Below are positions 12,131 to 21,528 of a stretch of DNA of 64,000 nt, in pieces (the first letter of the stretch is position 1; every line of letters starts with the position of its first letter). The notes under the pieces were generated by a model. It had not been told where the DNA came from, made no database searches, and was given only the letters and a program-made list of their open reading frames with translations. Location of the stretch: assembly GCA_010909725.1 (NCBI GenBank), contig JAACMV010000014.1, positions 1,034,501-1,098,500 of the forward strand, written 5' to 3'. The translations under genes and the position numbers were made by a program. The stretch is from Picochlorum sp. 'celeri'. Lineage: Eukaryota > Chlorophyta > Trebouxiophyceae.

Positions 12131-12871
12131 CTATGACTGACCACCCCCATGTGGCTGTCCCCACGATGATGGCTGATTTGTCTGACCAAGCCCATTCAAA
12201 GGGACCATGCCGGGCACGTTCATTGCCGGCTGAGGGGGAGGAGGAATTGCTACCATTCCATCCATGGCAAATATTCCAGTCGGTCTTGTAGGTAAAAAAT
12301 CGTTGGCCATATCTATGTTTAATTTCACTGGCAATGGCGGCAGCTGTGTCATGACCCCACCCATGGAGTCCATGGCGTGCAAAATTTGCAAAATATTATC
12401 CCGAAACTGTACGAGCAATTGCGTATTCTCGTGTACCTTGAATGATGCCATATTTGTCCTAAATTGATTGAGAATCGACAGATTTGCATCCAAGAGATAG
12501 GCTATTGGGCCGTCCACTGTCTGGGCCCCATCCTGGGATTGCAACGGCAGCAACGGTGGCGTCACAATACCCAAATTCGGATTCATAGACATCATTGGGT
12601 TCCCTGGACCCATACCCCCAATCCCCATGGGCGCCTTCCCTGGATCCCCAGCCCGCCGCTTCAACTGCTGCTGCATTGTCCACCGAACCCGAAGTGCCAC
12701 GTCCCTCACAGACTTCCGCGGCAACGCCGCAGCTATACGAACATATCTCTGCACAGGATCCATCCTTTCGGGCGCATATCTATACATTAACGTTTCTAAT
12801 GACTTCTGCTCCTCGTCCGTCCATTCCAGAGACACCCCCCATTGAGTCGTGGGAATCAGACTCGACTGCAT
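12131..12871 (-). CDS. DUF3755 protein with SANT/Myb-like N terminus
   Basis: A single-exon protein of 246 residues. Residues about 14-70 (EWTDEEQKSLETLMYRY ... RYVRIAAALPRKSVRDVALRVRW) form a SANT/Myb-like helical unit. Residues about 125-190 (DGPIAYLLDANLSILNQF ... LLVQFRDNILQILHAMDSM ... MTQLPPLPVKLN) match the plant DUF3755 family. A Met/Pro/Gly-rich low-complexity segment separates them and the C terminus is Pro/Gln/Gly-rich. Plant relatives are nuclear and uncharacterised; a chromatin or transcription role is inference. Family membership itself supports a green-lineage genome. Confidence 0.75.
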   Translation of the reverse strand: MQSSLIPTTQWGVSLEWTDEEQKSLETLMYRYAPERMDPVQRYVRIAAALPRKSVRDVALRVRWTMQQQLKRRAGDPGKAPMGIGGMGPGNPMMSMNPNLGIVTPPLLPLQSQDGAQTVDGPIAYLLDANLSILNQFRTNMASFKVHENTQLLVQFRDNILQILHAMDSMGGVMTQLPPLPVKLNIDMANDFLPTRPTGIFAMDGMVAIPPPPQPAMNVPGMVPLNGLGQTNQPSSWGQPHGGGQS

Positions 12872-13378
12872 CCTCCTCAGTCTCGATCTATTACTCCCCT
12901 ATTTTTCTCCATATGCTTCTATCCAGTTCAATACCAATCGGAATGCATGCATCATCCAACGTTAGTCGCGCTCGGACGTTCAAGCGGAATGAGGGATGCG
13001 TCCTGTGGTTTCAAAATCCACCAAACCAGGGATACGCAACCTGTTTGCCAATATGACAATAAATAAATAAATTATATGGTAATTTTTTGACCATACTCTA
13101 GTCCGAAACCCATACATCCACACATCACCTTATCCACACCCTGACCTGGATAAGGTTGGATGGATGCAAGTCAATCACAGCCATGATGATGGCCCAATAT
13201 TGGGCAACAAGCAATGGTGGGTACCAACCAAGAAGAAGATTGGATTCCCCATCTTTTGATTTGATACACTCATACAATCCCTACGACATGTACTTTTTAA
13301 TCACATAAGAGAGAGGACATTGCCTGTGCCAGACTTCGTTGTAGTAGTGGTAGTAGTAGACTTGTTGGAATATCCACC
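12872..13378. other. Divergent intergenic region, DUF3755 / CSP41
   Basis: No coding region is supported in these 507 bp. They contain the GATAAG inverted repeat listed at 13128-13155 and AT-rich stretches near 13060-13090. Confidence 0.45.
13128..13155. promoter_or_regulatory. Inverted I-box (GATAAG) pair upstream of CSP41
   Basis: CCTTATCCA at 13128-13136 and TGGATAAGG at 13147-13155 form a perfect 9-bp inverted repeat with a 10-nt spacer, placing a GATAAG core on each strand about 225 bp before the CSP41 ATG. GATAAG is the core of plant I-box elements found in photosynthesis-related promoters. Function in this alga is inferred. Confidence 0.4.
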
Positions 13379-14455
13379 ATGAACACTGCCACAGTCAGCA
13401 AAGCAAACTCTGCCTTCTTTGGTCCTGCAAGTAGGTCCATGAACCCATCTTCCATGTCAAGAAGGTCCTCAAGGGCCCGATCCATGGTTCAGGTGAGGAA
13501 CGATAGTGCATTGATCGTCAATACCAAGGGGGGAGGTCACGCCTTCATCGGACTCCATCTTGCTAAGAAATTGATCGCTGATGGGCACAAGGTGACTATT
13601 ATGAATGACGGAGATGCGAGTAAATTGTCATCGAAAGCGCCATTCAGTGAGTATGGGTCGACAGGGGCTGAGGTTGTGTGGGGTTCTCCAACAGATCCTT
13701 CCACATACCCACAGGGGGATTTCGACATTGTGTACGATAACAATGGGAAGGATATGGATGCCTGCAAGCCTTTGATTGATCACTACTCCGGAAAGGTGAA
13801 GCATTATGTGTTTGTGGCATCTGCTGGTGCGTATGTGGCCAACAGTGTGGAGCCAATGCATGTGGAGGGAGATGCTCGCAAGTCGTCTGCAGGGCATGTG
13901 GCTGTCGAGAACTACTTGGTGGAAAAAGGTGCTCCATACACTGTGTTCCAGCCGCTCTACATTTACGGGCCTCACACAGCAAAGGATTGTGAGCAGTGGT
14001 TTATGGAGCGCATTCTCAGAGACCGCCCGGTTCCAATTCCAACACCAGGTATTCAGTTGACAAGCTTGTCGCATGTTGAGGATGTGGCAGGCATGTTGGC
14101 AAAGGTTCCAGGAAATACCGCAGCTATTGGGCAGCATTTCAATGTGTGCAGTGATAGATGTGTGTCGCTGGATGGCATTGCCAAGAATATCGCTGCTGCT
14201 GCAGGAAAGGAGGCAAAGATTGTCCACTATGATCCTTCTCGCATCAAGCTGGCCAAGGGTGAAGGATTCCCATTCAGAGCAGTCCATTTCTTTGCAAGCA
14301 CTGACAAGGCCAAAAAGGTGCTTGGGTGGAAGCCAGAGCACACATTTTTGGGTGATATTGATGAGCGTTTGGCAGAATTCAAGGCTTCTGGAAGGTTAGA
14401 TAAAGACTTTGACTTTTCTGCTGATGATAGAATCATCGCTGAGGCTTCTGTGTAA
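13379..14455 (+). CDS. CSP41A: Chloroplast stem-loop binding protein CSP41 (a-type)
   Basis: An SDR-fold RNA-binding protein and endoribonuclease of chloroplasts, which in plants stabilises plastid transcripts. It has 358 residues in one exon. The first about 42 residues are Ser/Arg-rich, a transit peptide. The atypical Rossmann segment ALIVNTKGGGHAFIGLHLA follows, then VYDNNGKD, the HVEGDARK...GHVAVENYL region in place of a normal SDR catalytic pair, KDCEQWFMERILRDRPVPIP, and VHYDP. These match plant CSP41a rather than active epimerases. The start ATG lies in a good context (ccaccATGaac). An inverted GATAAG pair lies upstream. Confidence 0.92.
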   Translation: MNTATVSKANSAFFGPASRSMNPSSMSRRSSRARSMVQVRNDSALIVNTKGGGHAFIGLHLAKKLIADGHKVTIMNDGDASKLSSKAPFSEYGSTGAEVVWGSPTDPSTYPQGDFDIVYDNNGKDMDACKPLIDHYSGKVKHYVFVASAGAYVANSVEPMHVEGDARKSSAGHVAVENYLVEKGAPYTVFQPLYIYGPHTAKDCEQWFMERILRDRPVPIPTPGIQLTSLSHVEDVAGMLAKVPGNTAAIGQHFNVCSDRCVSLDGIAKNIAAAAGKEAKIVHYDPSRIKLAKGEGFPFRAVHFFASTDKAKKVLGWKPEHTFLGDIDERLAEFKASGRLDKDFDFSADDRIIAEASV

Positions 14456-14627
14456 TGAATTGAAAATGGCACCCATGTTTGTATATCTATTCCGGTCAAG
14501 ATCGAGTCCTGATGGGACGAATATGGTTAACCCGCTGTTGCGGATGATGGCGATGCTCATCACACATTGCCATCCATGGGGTATATTGACCCGGATACCC
14601 TCACCACGTAGTACATTTTAATTTGAC

Positions 14628-15748
14628 ATGATGATGCAAACAACAGCATTGCGCACGAGCAGCCTTCATGGCCAGAAGCTTGTGGCGACCAATGCCGCCC
14701 AGCGCCCAGGTGTCGTTGCAGGCAGGCAGAGTGCATTGAGAGTAGAATGCCGATCCATAGAAGCAGGTATGTTTTTATATGGGACAATGCGCTATAAAGA
14801 GGAGGAATTCGGGCTCTTGTGTGTCGTCAGACGGACCAGGTATCGGTGTAGTAGGCGTTGAGTCTTCTGCGTAAAGCAAGGCCGATGGGAGGCCATTCCG
14901 GTGCTGATCTGCCATGAAATATTTATATCATGTGTATCGCTCGAGAGAATGCCGAACCTGTTGCCATGAGGTCGGAGGATATCCGTCCCTCTTGTGAGCG
15001 CCGGCTCTCCGTTTGGGACGAGACACGGGAGTCATTGGCACCGAGCACCCCTGGTTGAACATCGTATGAGAATAATAGCATTTAATACGCGGAATCCATG
15101 TGTGCAGGTGTCGGTATCTATGGAACCAAGGCAGGTATGACAACCCTGTACAGGGACGGACTTGCTGTGCCAGCCACAATTATTGCCCTTGAGGAGGGAA
15201 ACGTCGTTACTCAGATCAAGACTGAAGAGACGGATGGATACAATGCCATTCAAGTGGGATACCAGGAGGTCAAGGAAACTAAATTGACAAAGCCAGAGGC
15301 AGGACACTGCAAGAAGGCTGGAGCACCAGCCCTTCGCCATCTCCGTGAGTTCAAGCTCAAGGAGTTGCCAGAGTACGAATTAGGATCAGAATTACCAATA
15401 GAAGAACTTTTCAAGGAAGGAGAGAAGGTGGATGTTGCTGGAACATCGATTGGAAAGGGATTCCAGGGAGGTATCAAGAGGTGGAACTTTGCCCGAGGTA
15501 ACATGACACACGGTTCCAAATCCAAGCGTGAGCACGGTACAATCGGCCCAGGAACAACTCCAGGACGTACCTTCCCTGGTTTGAAGATGCCTGGACACAT
15601 GGGAGCCCAGAGGGTCAAGGTCAGAAAGTCTGAAGTGCTCATGGTAGATGTGGAGAAGAGGGCCATTGTGGTCAAGGGGTCTGTTCCAGGCAAGCCAGGC
15701 AATGTTGTGGAGATTACACCAAGCAAGATTGTTGGGGTAAACATCTGA
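14628..15748 (+). CDS. RPL3: Plastid 50S ribosomal protein L3
   Basis: A bacterial-type uL3 of the plastid large subunit. Exon 1 (14628..14766) encodes a Ser/Arg-rich transit peptide and exon 2 (15108..15748) the mature protein, 259 residues in total. The junction restores [16 protein letters not shown], the L3 start. [21 protein letters not shown]...[18 protein letters not shown] is the conserved loop reaching the peptidyl-transferase centre. The 341-nt intron is the longest seen in the window. Codon use is strongly biased (CCA, GGA, AAG), as expected for high expression. A TGTAA motif follows the stop. Confidence 0.93.
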
Positions 15749-15931
15749 AATAATTAGTTCCATATTATAGTGTGTAATTCAAATTTTACAGTCTTGTACC
15801 GAGGGTACCAATGAAGCATGCGTATGCTTTGAAATAAATTATCATTGGAGGAGTATACAGCAAAACAAATACGCCAAAGGGCTCGTTTGTTTTTGATTTT
15901 GTTGAATGATACGTGTTGAACATCTCCAACA

Positions 15932-16831
15932 CTATGGAATATCTTGATAATCCTGTGCTCCATCAGACCCCAGTCCATACAGGACCCCAAGGTGTGCATC
16001 CATCGACCCCAATCCATTAAAGGATGTATCAGCGAGCTTTAGAAACGTAGCACACGTGACAAGAGAGTCAGATCCAGCCTGATGTTGAGGACCAATTCTC
16101 TCCACATTCAGCGTCTCTGCCAACTTGTTCAGCCCCCCATGCATACCATTGCAAAACTTCATCAGATATTTGATGTCATACAAGGTGGGGAAGAACAATT
16201 TCAAGAGCTCGAAGAAATCTGCTTCCTGCTCCGGTAAAGGCGCCGCTGTCAACACCTTTAACAAATACCCAAAATCATATCCTGAATGGAATGTGATCCA
16301 TCGAACATCTTCATTGAGCACCACCCCACTCACGGTAAGCTGCTCCCCAAACCTTCTCACATCAATCCCTCGAGCCTCATTCTGCGCAAAGTCAATGCCA
16401 CTCTGCTTCAAAAGCTCGATTGAATCCCCAGCATACATGTCCTCTGCCAAACAAAACTCTCTAAAATTAAACTGCCACACACACAGCTCATTATTGATTC
16501 TAGGAAGATTTCCATGAGCATCAGAAAATGTCAGACCAAGCTGTATCAGCTTGAGCATATCAACATTCAGCCTCAAGGTCTGATAATGATACTCCCCAGC
16601 ATTCCTGAAATTCCCAAGTGGTCGCGCAACCACACCCGGGAACTCAGTATCCATCGCTAAGAAAGGATAATCATCTACAATCTCCCGTATCAATTTCATT
16701 TCATCATCCAGGTTGTCCTCCCAAACCTCGCGCACTCGAAGGATGGATCCATCTGGAGTCACCCCCGTCAAGCTTCCATCCGCTGCTGCAGCGTGTGTGG
16801 TCGTATTGGTTGCTCCAACCAAATCTAACAT
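15932..16831 (-). CDS. CAF1: CAF1/POP2 deadenylase of the CCR4-NOT complex
   Basis: A DEDD-family 3' exoribonuclease that shortens mRNA poly(A) tails. Single exon, 299 residues. Visible catalytic motifs are MDTEFPGVV (first Asp and Glu, near residues 60-66), [13 protein letters not shown] (second Asp), and [10 protein letters not shown] (His and last Asp, near residue 253). [23 protein letters not shown] and ELCVWQFNF are also typical. The N-terminal 35 residues are an unconserved Ala/Thr-rich extension. The partner nuclease CCR4 is encoded 12.5 kb away. Confidence 0.95.
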   Translation of the reverse strand: MLDLVGATNTTTHAAAADGSLTGVTPDGSILRVREVWEDNLDDEMKLIREIVDDYPFLAMDTEFPGVVARPLGNFRNAGEYHYQTLRLNVDMLKLIQLGLTFSDAHGNLPRINNELCVWQFNFREFCLAEDMYAGDSIELLKQSGIDFAQNEARGIDVRRFGEQLTVSGVVLNEDVRWITFHSGYDFGYLLKVLTAAPLPEQEADFFELLKLFFPTLYDIKYLMKFCNGMHGGLNKLAETLNVERIGPQHQAGSDSLVTCATFLKLADTSFNGLGSMDAHLGVLYGLGSDGAQDYQDIP

Positions 16832-17410
16832 ACTGGTCTAGTCCAATACAGCCGATAGAGATGATCAACGACTCGTTTGGACAGGGTTGTGGAGTGAATC
16901 TGATTCGCAATTCCTCAACCTCCGCAGATAATCGCACTACCACAAGATAACAACAGAACCCAGTGAATAATGGAACATAGAGGAATATGCTCCTTCAAAT
17001 ATGACGAATATCTTCCTTCGACGCCAGGGATGTCGGTACCACCGCCCACCCAGTATTTTGTACTTCCCTCGATGAGACTAGGGACACCTCTCGCGAGGTA
17101 GTTTTATTACAGGGTTGATATTGTTTTACTAGAGGGTGTTTCGGGTGAACGGTAGGACAAGGCTTTGATCCAGAGGGCGCGAGGGTTCCTTGTTTAGATA
17201 TTCAATGCGAGCATTTTCACTCAAATACTCGCGTTGATGGTTGAAACGCGATACTTCCTTGTAACAAATCTACTACGATAAGACACATGCTTGTGTTTCG
17301 GTTCAATGGAGGCCCGATAAAATACAACCTACCAGCAGCAGGTGCCCTTGCTTGCAACACAAGAAGAAGAAGAAGAAGAAGAAAAAGTGTCTGGTTTTGA
17401 GTGAGCTACC
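16832..17410. other. Intergenic region, 579 bp
   Basis: The region separates divergent CAF1 and a small membrane-protein gene. No coding frame with a family signature was found. An (AAG)n tract begins at 17361, just before the downstream start. No RNA gene was recognised. Confidence 0.4.
17361..17384 (+). repeat. (AAG)n microsatellite in a 5' leader
   Basis: A run of about eight AAG/GAA units ends about 26 bp before the ATG at 17411. Read through, it would give a short poly-Lys frame, which I treat as noncoding. Confidence 0.8.
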
Positions 17411-17812
17411 ATGGCTCCCGTCAGGGATGTACATCACCATGGTAGCATACTGTGCCGACAGCAATGTCGGAGAAGGATGCTGTCCTGGGGTCCTGGGTAC
17501 CACTGGCAGCCGAGAGGCCTGCGTGTACAGGGGGCATGTCCTCGGGTGGGGAGAAAGGCCTTTCCCTGTGCGGTTGTGTCAGCATTGACTGAATCTAGCG
17601 AGGACGATGATGCGCTTGTGGAAGAAGATGCATCGTCGTGGGAGTATCGGATACAGAGTGTTGTGGCTATTTTCTTGCTTGGAGCCCTGGGGCTGTCGGC
17701 AGCCAATGTGCTGCTCAAGATTGGGGTGATTGCATTTGCCCTCGTGTCTGTGGCTGTCAGATACACCATTATTGGCATATTATTAGTCGTGCTGTTGTTT
17801 TGGTTCTTGTAG
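17411..17812 (+). CDS. Small predicted membrane protein, possibly plastid-targeted
   Basis: 133 residues in one exon, starting at an ATG in good context (ctaccATGgct). The first about 55 residues are Arg/Cys/Gly-rich and resemble a transit peptide. An acidic linker (ESSEDDDALVEEDASS) follows. Two hydrophobic segments end the protein: about 80-105 (VVAIFLLGALGLSAANVLL) and about 108-133 (VIAFALVSVAVRYTIIGILL), the second running to the C-terminal FWFL. I do not recognise the family. A thylakoid or envelope location is inference. Its stop lies 22 bp from the stop of delta-COP on the other strand. Confidence 0.6.
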   Translation: MAPVRDVHHHGSILCRQQCRRRMLSWGPGYHWQPRGLRVQGACPRVGRKAFPCAVVSALTESSEDDDALVEEDASSWEYRIQSVVAIFLLGALGLSAANVLLKIGVIAFALVSVAVRYTIIGILLVVLLFWFL

Positions 17813-17834
17813 CACTGTATTTACATGGTATTGA

Positions 17835-19501
17835 TTATTCGATCACGTAGGATTCTGTAACAAGGGACTGCTTTATGCCAAACTTGATCTGATCCCCAGT
17901 GATTGCGCCTACGACCTGAGCAATCTTGAGATCACACAAGGTCTTTTGTGCGGAGAATGATACCTGGATGGGGAAGAATGCAGAGGCATCTGCGGCTGGG
18001 ATGACAAATTCTGCAGATCCAGATGAGTTGTCCTGGTCCAATAAATCGATTTTCCAAATCCATACGCTCTTTCTGGCATCATACTGGTGGTCACCATCAA
18101 TCTGGTTCACATGTGGAGGTGCTGCTAATGCTGGCAATGGCACTACAATCCTCACATCGTGCAAATCAAATGAAGCTGTGCATTCATACTCAATATTGAT
18201 GTATGACTGTCCTCCAGAGACGGATGGCCAGCAGTTGACAGTGAGAGGAATGTCGCTCTCATCCATGGACTGGTATCTCCATTTCAACACACCCAAGGGA
18301 GCCCCGGTCGGGAACGGGCGTGAAGGATCTTTGAGACCCAGCACATGCTCAGATGAATATAAATTTTTATCAATGTTAGGATGCGTCTTAAACTGGTATC
18401 CTGGGGCTGGTGCACCATCCAAGAGCACTTTGACACACTGATTTTCACCCTCACCATTCACCAACAAAGACATGGATCCAGCAACCTCCATACCCTCCAC
18501 ACCGCCATCTTTATTCAATGCTACACTTAACTTTTCCTCAATCGTGACAAAAACGGGCTCTTTTGGCATCTCGACTGGAACTGCAGCAGCTGCTGCTCCA
18601 CCAACAATATCTTCTACCGTCTCCCCTTCAGCCTTCAGGCTCGCAAGCATGGAGGCACCGCCAGGCTTGCCACCCAACTTCATTCCCTTGCGTCCAATAG
18701 ACTTTCCAGTGGTTGGCACAGTTGACGCCGCGCTTTGCATTCCCATGCCTCCATAGGAAGGAGTAGTGTCTGGGCGACCATATGACTGTGGCATACCGCC
18801 CATGCCCATGCCATCTCCAGAACTGACCCCTCCTGTGTATCCCATACCAGGCCTGCCAGATCTTCCAGCATCCAACTTTTGCCTCTCGATCTCCATTGCC
18901 TTTTTCTTCATCACATCCTTCGTCTCATTAATCTTGCTCTGAATAATCATCTTGTGCAATTTCTCCTCATGACTCTCCATTTCAATATTCTGCCTTACTT
19001 GCCCGGATGTCACATTTTCTTTGTGCCCTCCAAGTGTCACCACCTCATCAAACGCAAAAATCAGATCAAAGGCCGCAGCAGCAACGTATTCCTCCTCCAA
19101 CGGCAGCACAAAATCTGTAACCACCTTGCCAAGCAGCCTCAGCGTTTCCAAATCTTCCAGAATGTTACTGCTCTTATTCGTCACTAACACCAAGTACATG
19201 CTCTCCATTGGCTGATACAAGTATCGAATGCTGTCCGTCTCCACGTACGTATGCTGCCTATCCGCACTGACAAGCTTGGGAAACGCTGCCAAAAGCCCCT
19301 CTATCCTCACCCTGCTCATATCTACGAATTGGCGCGACATGAGCCCTACACATCACCAGAAAATGGTAAATTTTTCAACAATACCACGAGAGGATTCAAG
19401 GAAACGCCGTTCATTGCAGAGTCTCCGCACCAACAACACGTCCTCGTCTTCAACGTACCTTTGCCCGATTTGGTGACCACACCGGCCGCCAACACAACCA
19501 T
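17835..19501 (-). CDS. ARCN1: Coatomer subunit delta (archain)
   Basis: Part of the F-subcomplex of COPI, which coats Golgi-to-ER vesicles. Exon 1 (19501..19459) encodes only MVVLAAGVVTKSGK plus one base. Exon 2 (19345..17835) completes SGKGLMSRQFVDMSRVRIEGLL, matching known N termini, for 517 residues. A longin domain (about 1-140, with NILEDLETLRLLGKV), a charged linker, a Gly/Met-rich hinge and a C-terminal mu-homology domain (from about 270) follow. The start lies 218 bp from the divergent DEAD-box gene. A TGTAA motif follows the stop, inside the converging neighbour's 3' region. Confidence 0.95.
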
Positions 19502-19719
19502 ACTGTCTATATATAACAATAGAGGGAACAAAAGCGAGTCAACCCGACTATCAACGACACGTGTCGCCGAATCAACAACCAAATCGATCAATGGATGTGC
19601 CGATCCCCTATCTGCGACCTTCTCCGACGCGAGATGTACGATTCCAATGCCGTAACTTTAAATAGGTATGATATCGCACCAGAAGCCCAGCGAAACTCTG
19701 TATCTGTGGACAATGCTCC

Positions 19720-21474
19720 GTGGGTCTCGAATTACTCTGTCCCTTCATTCTGAGAGACCCAAACCACTACTGGCATGCATGTGAATGCCATCCCCATGGC
19801 TCTTCCACGATTTCTATTCGATTCAAAATGCATGTAACAATGGGAATCTCTTGTAGGAGATGCATTGGAGTATTAAGACAGACACGGACATGCTCCCACT
19901 CACTCTTCCAAGGTAGAACTCGACAGCAGCAGGCACAACTGCGTGGGTTCCTCGAATTCTACTCCACAATACGTAGAGATGGGAAAGTTTCTTTTATAAA
20001 TAATGGTGAGAAGTCTGTCTTTGGTCATTTTGTGCCAAAGGCTTTGTCAGAGTCTGAGGGGAACATGCAAGGTACCAGTGGAAGCCTGGTGACAGAGTTC
20101 ACTCGAGATCTGGGGGTGGATGAAAGGCTCGAGCCTGGACTGTTGGCGGAGCGGATTGTCGAGCCTACTCCAGTGCAGCGTGCGTCTATTCCTAGAATAT
20201 TGTCCGGGGGCAATGCTGCTCTCCAGTGCTATACTGGAAGTGGGAAGACGTTGGCATATCTGCTTCCTGCACTGACCCGTGCTATCAAGAAATCGGAAGA
20301 GGAGTGGTCCACGGTGACTCGGAAGACTCGTGGGGAGGCAGGGAAAGTGCATTGCATGATTGTTGTTCCCTCTCGTGAGCTGGCCATGCAGATTGTACGG
20401 GTTGCCCATGCCATCCTTCCACCTCAAGCAAAACAGTCTGTTCAGCAGTGTATTGGGGGTGCAAATATCCATCGACAGAGAGATGCGTTGAAATTACAGA
20501 AACCAATCATGGTGGTGGGCACCCCTGGTCGGTTGGCCGAGCTTTCCAGGGATGGTTCGCTTCAGACGCATCATTGTGGGATTCTTATTATGGATGAAAT
20601 AGACCAGTTGTTAGCACCCCAGTTTAGAGAAGAAATGGTTCGAATAACAGATCATACAGGTAAAAAGTGTGAGGGTGGTAGGCAGACTGTGGTGGTGTCT
20701 GCCACAATGACTGCCCGTGTTTTGGCAATGTGTAGTCCTTGGTGTCCAAACCCAGAAAAGATATTCATTGATGGTGAAGGGAACACAGTAGAACCTCCAA
20801 AGGAAGAGAATGTGGTTCCTCCAAGTGTCTTGGCAGAGACTGCAAGGGTACAAGGAGAATTTCCATCACGAGGATGGGGGGATCCTGACGAGGTCTTCCC
20901 TGAGGGGATACCAATCACCACGTCAAGCGCGGGAGGCTATGGTGGTCGTGCTTCAACTCCTTCAATAGCTCCAAATTTATCACACGTATATGTCTCGTCG
21001 CCACCTCAACACAAAGTAGATGCATTGAGAAAATCTCTTCATGCTGTGGATGCACAGAGAGCCCTGGTATTTATGAATTTCCAGCACAGGCTAAAAGAGA
21101 CAGAGGCCAAACTCAAAGCAAAAAAGATATCTGCGGCTTCTCTTCATGGTGAAATGACAAAAACCGAGAGGAAAAATGCATTGAATGCATTCCGGAGGGG
21201 AAAGCTTCGAGTGCTTCTTGTGTCTGATGTGGCAGCACGTGGTCTTGACATTCCAGAATGTGATGCTGTGGTGAATTTAGAACTCCCATCAGATCCATCG
21301 CACTATGCGCATAGAGCAGGAAGGACTGGAAGAGCTGGGAGAGACGGTGTTGTCATATCTCTTGTGACAGATCGAGAAAGGTTTGTCATGAACAAGTTCA
21401 GCAGCACTTTGGGCATCACCATTGATCAGGTAGAGAACAGGTTTGGAACCATGCTTCCGGTTCGAAATGAATGA
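19720..21474 (+). CDS. DEAD-box RNA helicase, organellar type, motif II DEID
   Basis: An ATP-dependent RNA helicase of up to 584 residues. In order: Q-motif region PTPVQRASIP (149-158), motif I YTGSGKT (171-177), Ia PSRELA (217-222), Ib TPGRL (268-272), motif II DEID (292-295) instead of DEAD, motif III SAT, an about 90-residue Pro/Gly-rich insert, motif V ARGLDI, and motif VI HRAGRTGRAGR. Starting at a later in-frame Met (residue 37 or 41) would expose an Arg/Ser/Gln-rich, acid-poor leader typical of mitochondrial or plastid targeting, so the true start may be downstream of 19720. Substrate unknown; plant organellar helicases are the nearest type I recall. Confidence 0.88.
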   Translation: MGLELLCPFILRDPNHYWHACECHPHGSSTISIRFKMHVTMGISCRRCIGVLRQTRTCSHSLFQGRTRQQQAQLRGFLEFYSTIRRDGKVSFINNGEKSVFGHFVPKALSESEGNMQGTSGSLVTEFTRDLGVDERLEPGLLAERIVEPTPVQRASIPRILSGGNAALQCYTGSGKTLAYLLPALTRAIKKSEEEWSTVTRKTRGEAGKVHCMIVVPSRELAMQIVRVAHAILPPQAKQSVQQCIGGANIHRQRDALKLQKPIMVVGTPGRLAELSRDGSLQTHHCGILIMDEIDQLLAPQFREEMVRITDHTGKKCEGGRQTVVVSATMTARVLAMCSPWCPNPEKIFIDGEGNTVEPPKEENVVPPSVLAETARVQGEFPSRGWGDPDEVFPEGIPITTSSAGGYGGRASTPSIAPNLSHVYVSSPPQHKVDALRKSLHAVDAQRALVFMNFQHRLKETEAKLKAKKISAASLHGEMTKTERKNALNAFRRGKLRVLLVSDVAARGLDIPECDAVVNLELPSDPSHYAHRAGRTGRAGRDGVVISLVTDRERFVMNKFSSTLGITIDQVENRFGTMLPVRNE

Positions 21475-21528
21475 ATGATATATTTACATTATAAAAATCA
21501 TTATATTCTACTGCGCGCTGCGACGTGT

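Noticed and set aside
11518..12195. 225-codon open frame antisense to the SRP72 tail
   Set aside because: The Ser/Phe-rich product is the complement of the Lys-codon run (AAG) in SRP72 and shows no protein features.
13628..14341. 237-codon open frame antisense to CSP41
   Set aside because: Mirror of a strongly conserved CSP41 frame, Cys/His-rich without motif order; not a gene.
17352..17588. Frame beginning with a Lys run at the AAG repeat
   Set aside because: The Lys run is a microsatellite in the leader, and the frame is out of phase with the convincing membrane protein starting at 17411.
21450..21474. Second B-box-like GGTTCGAA at the DEAD-box gene end
   Set aside because: It encodes the last residues of the helicase and has no paired A-box. 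No tRNA was found anywhere in the window.
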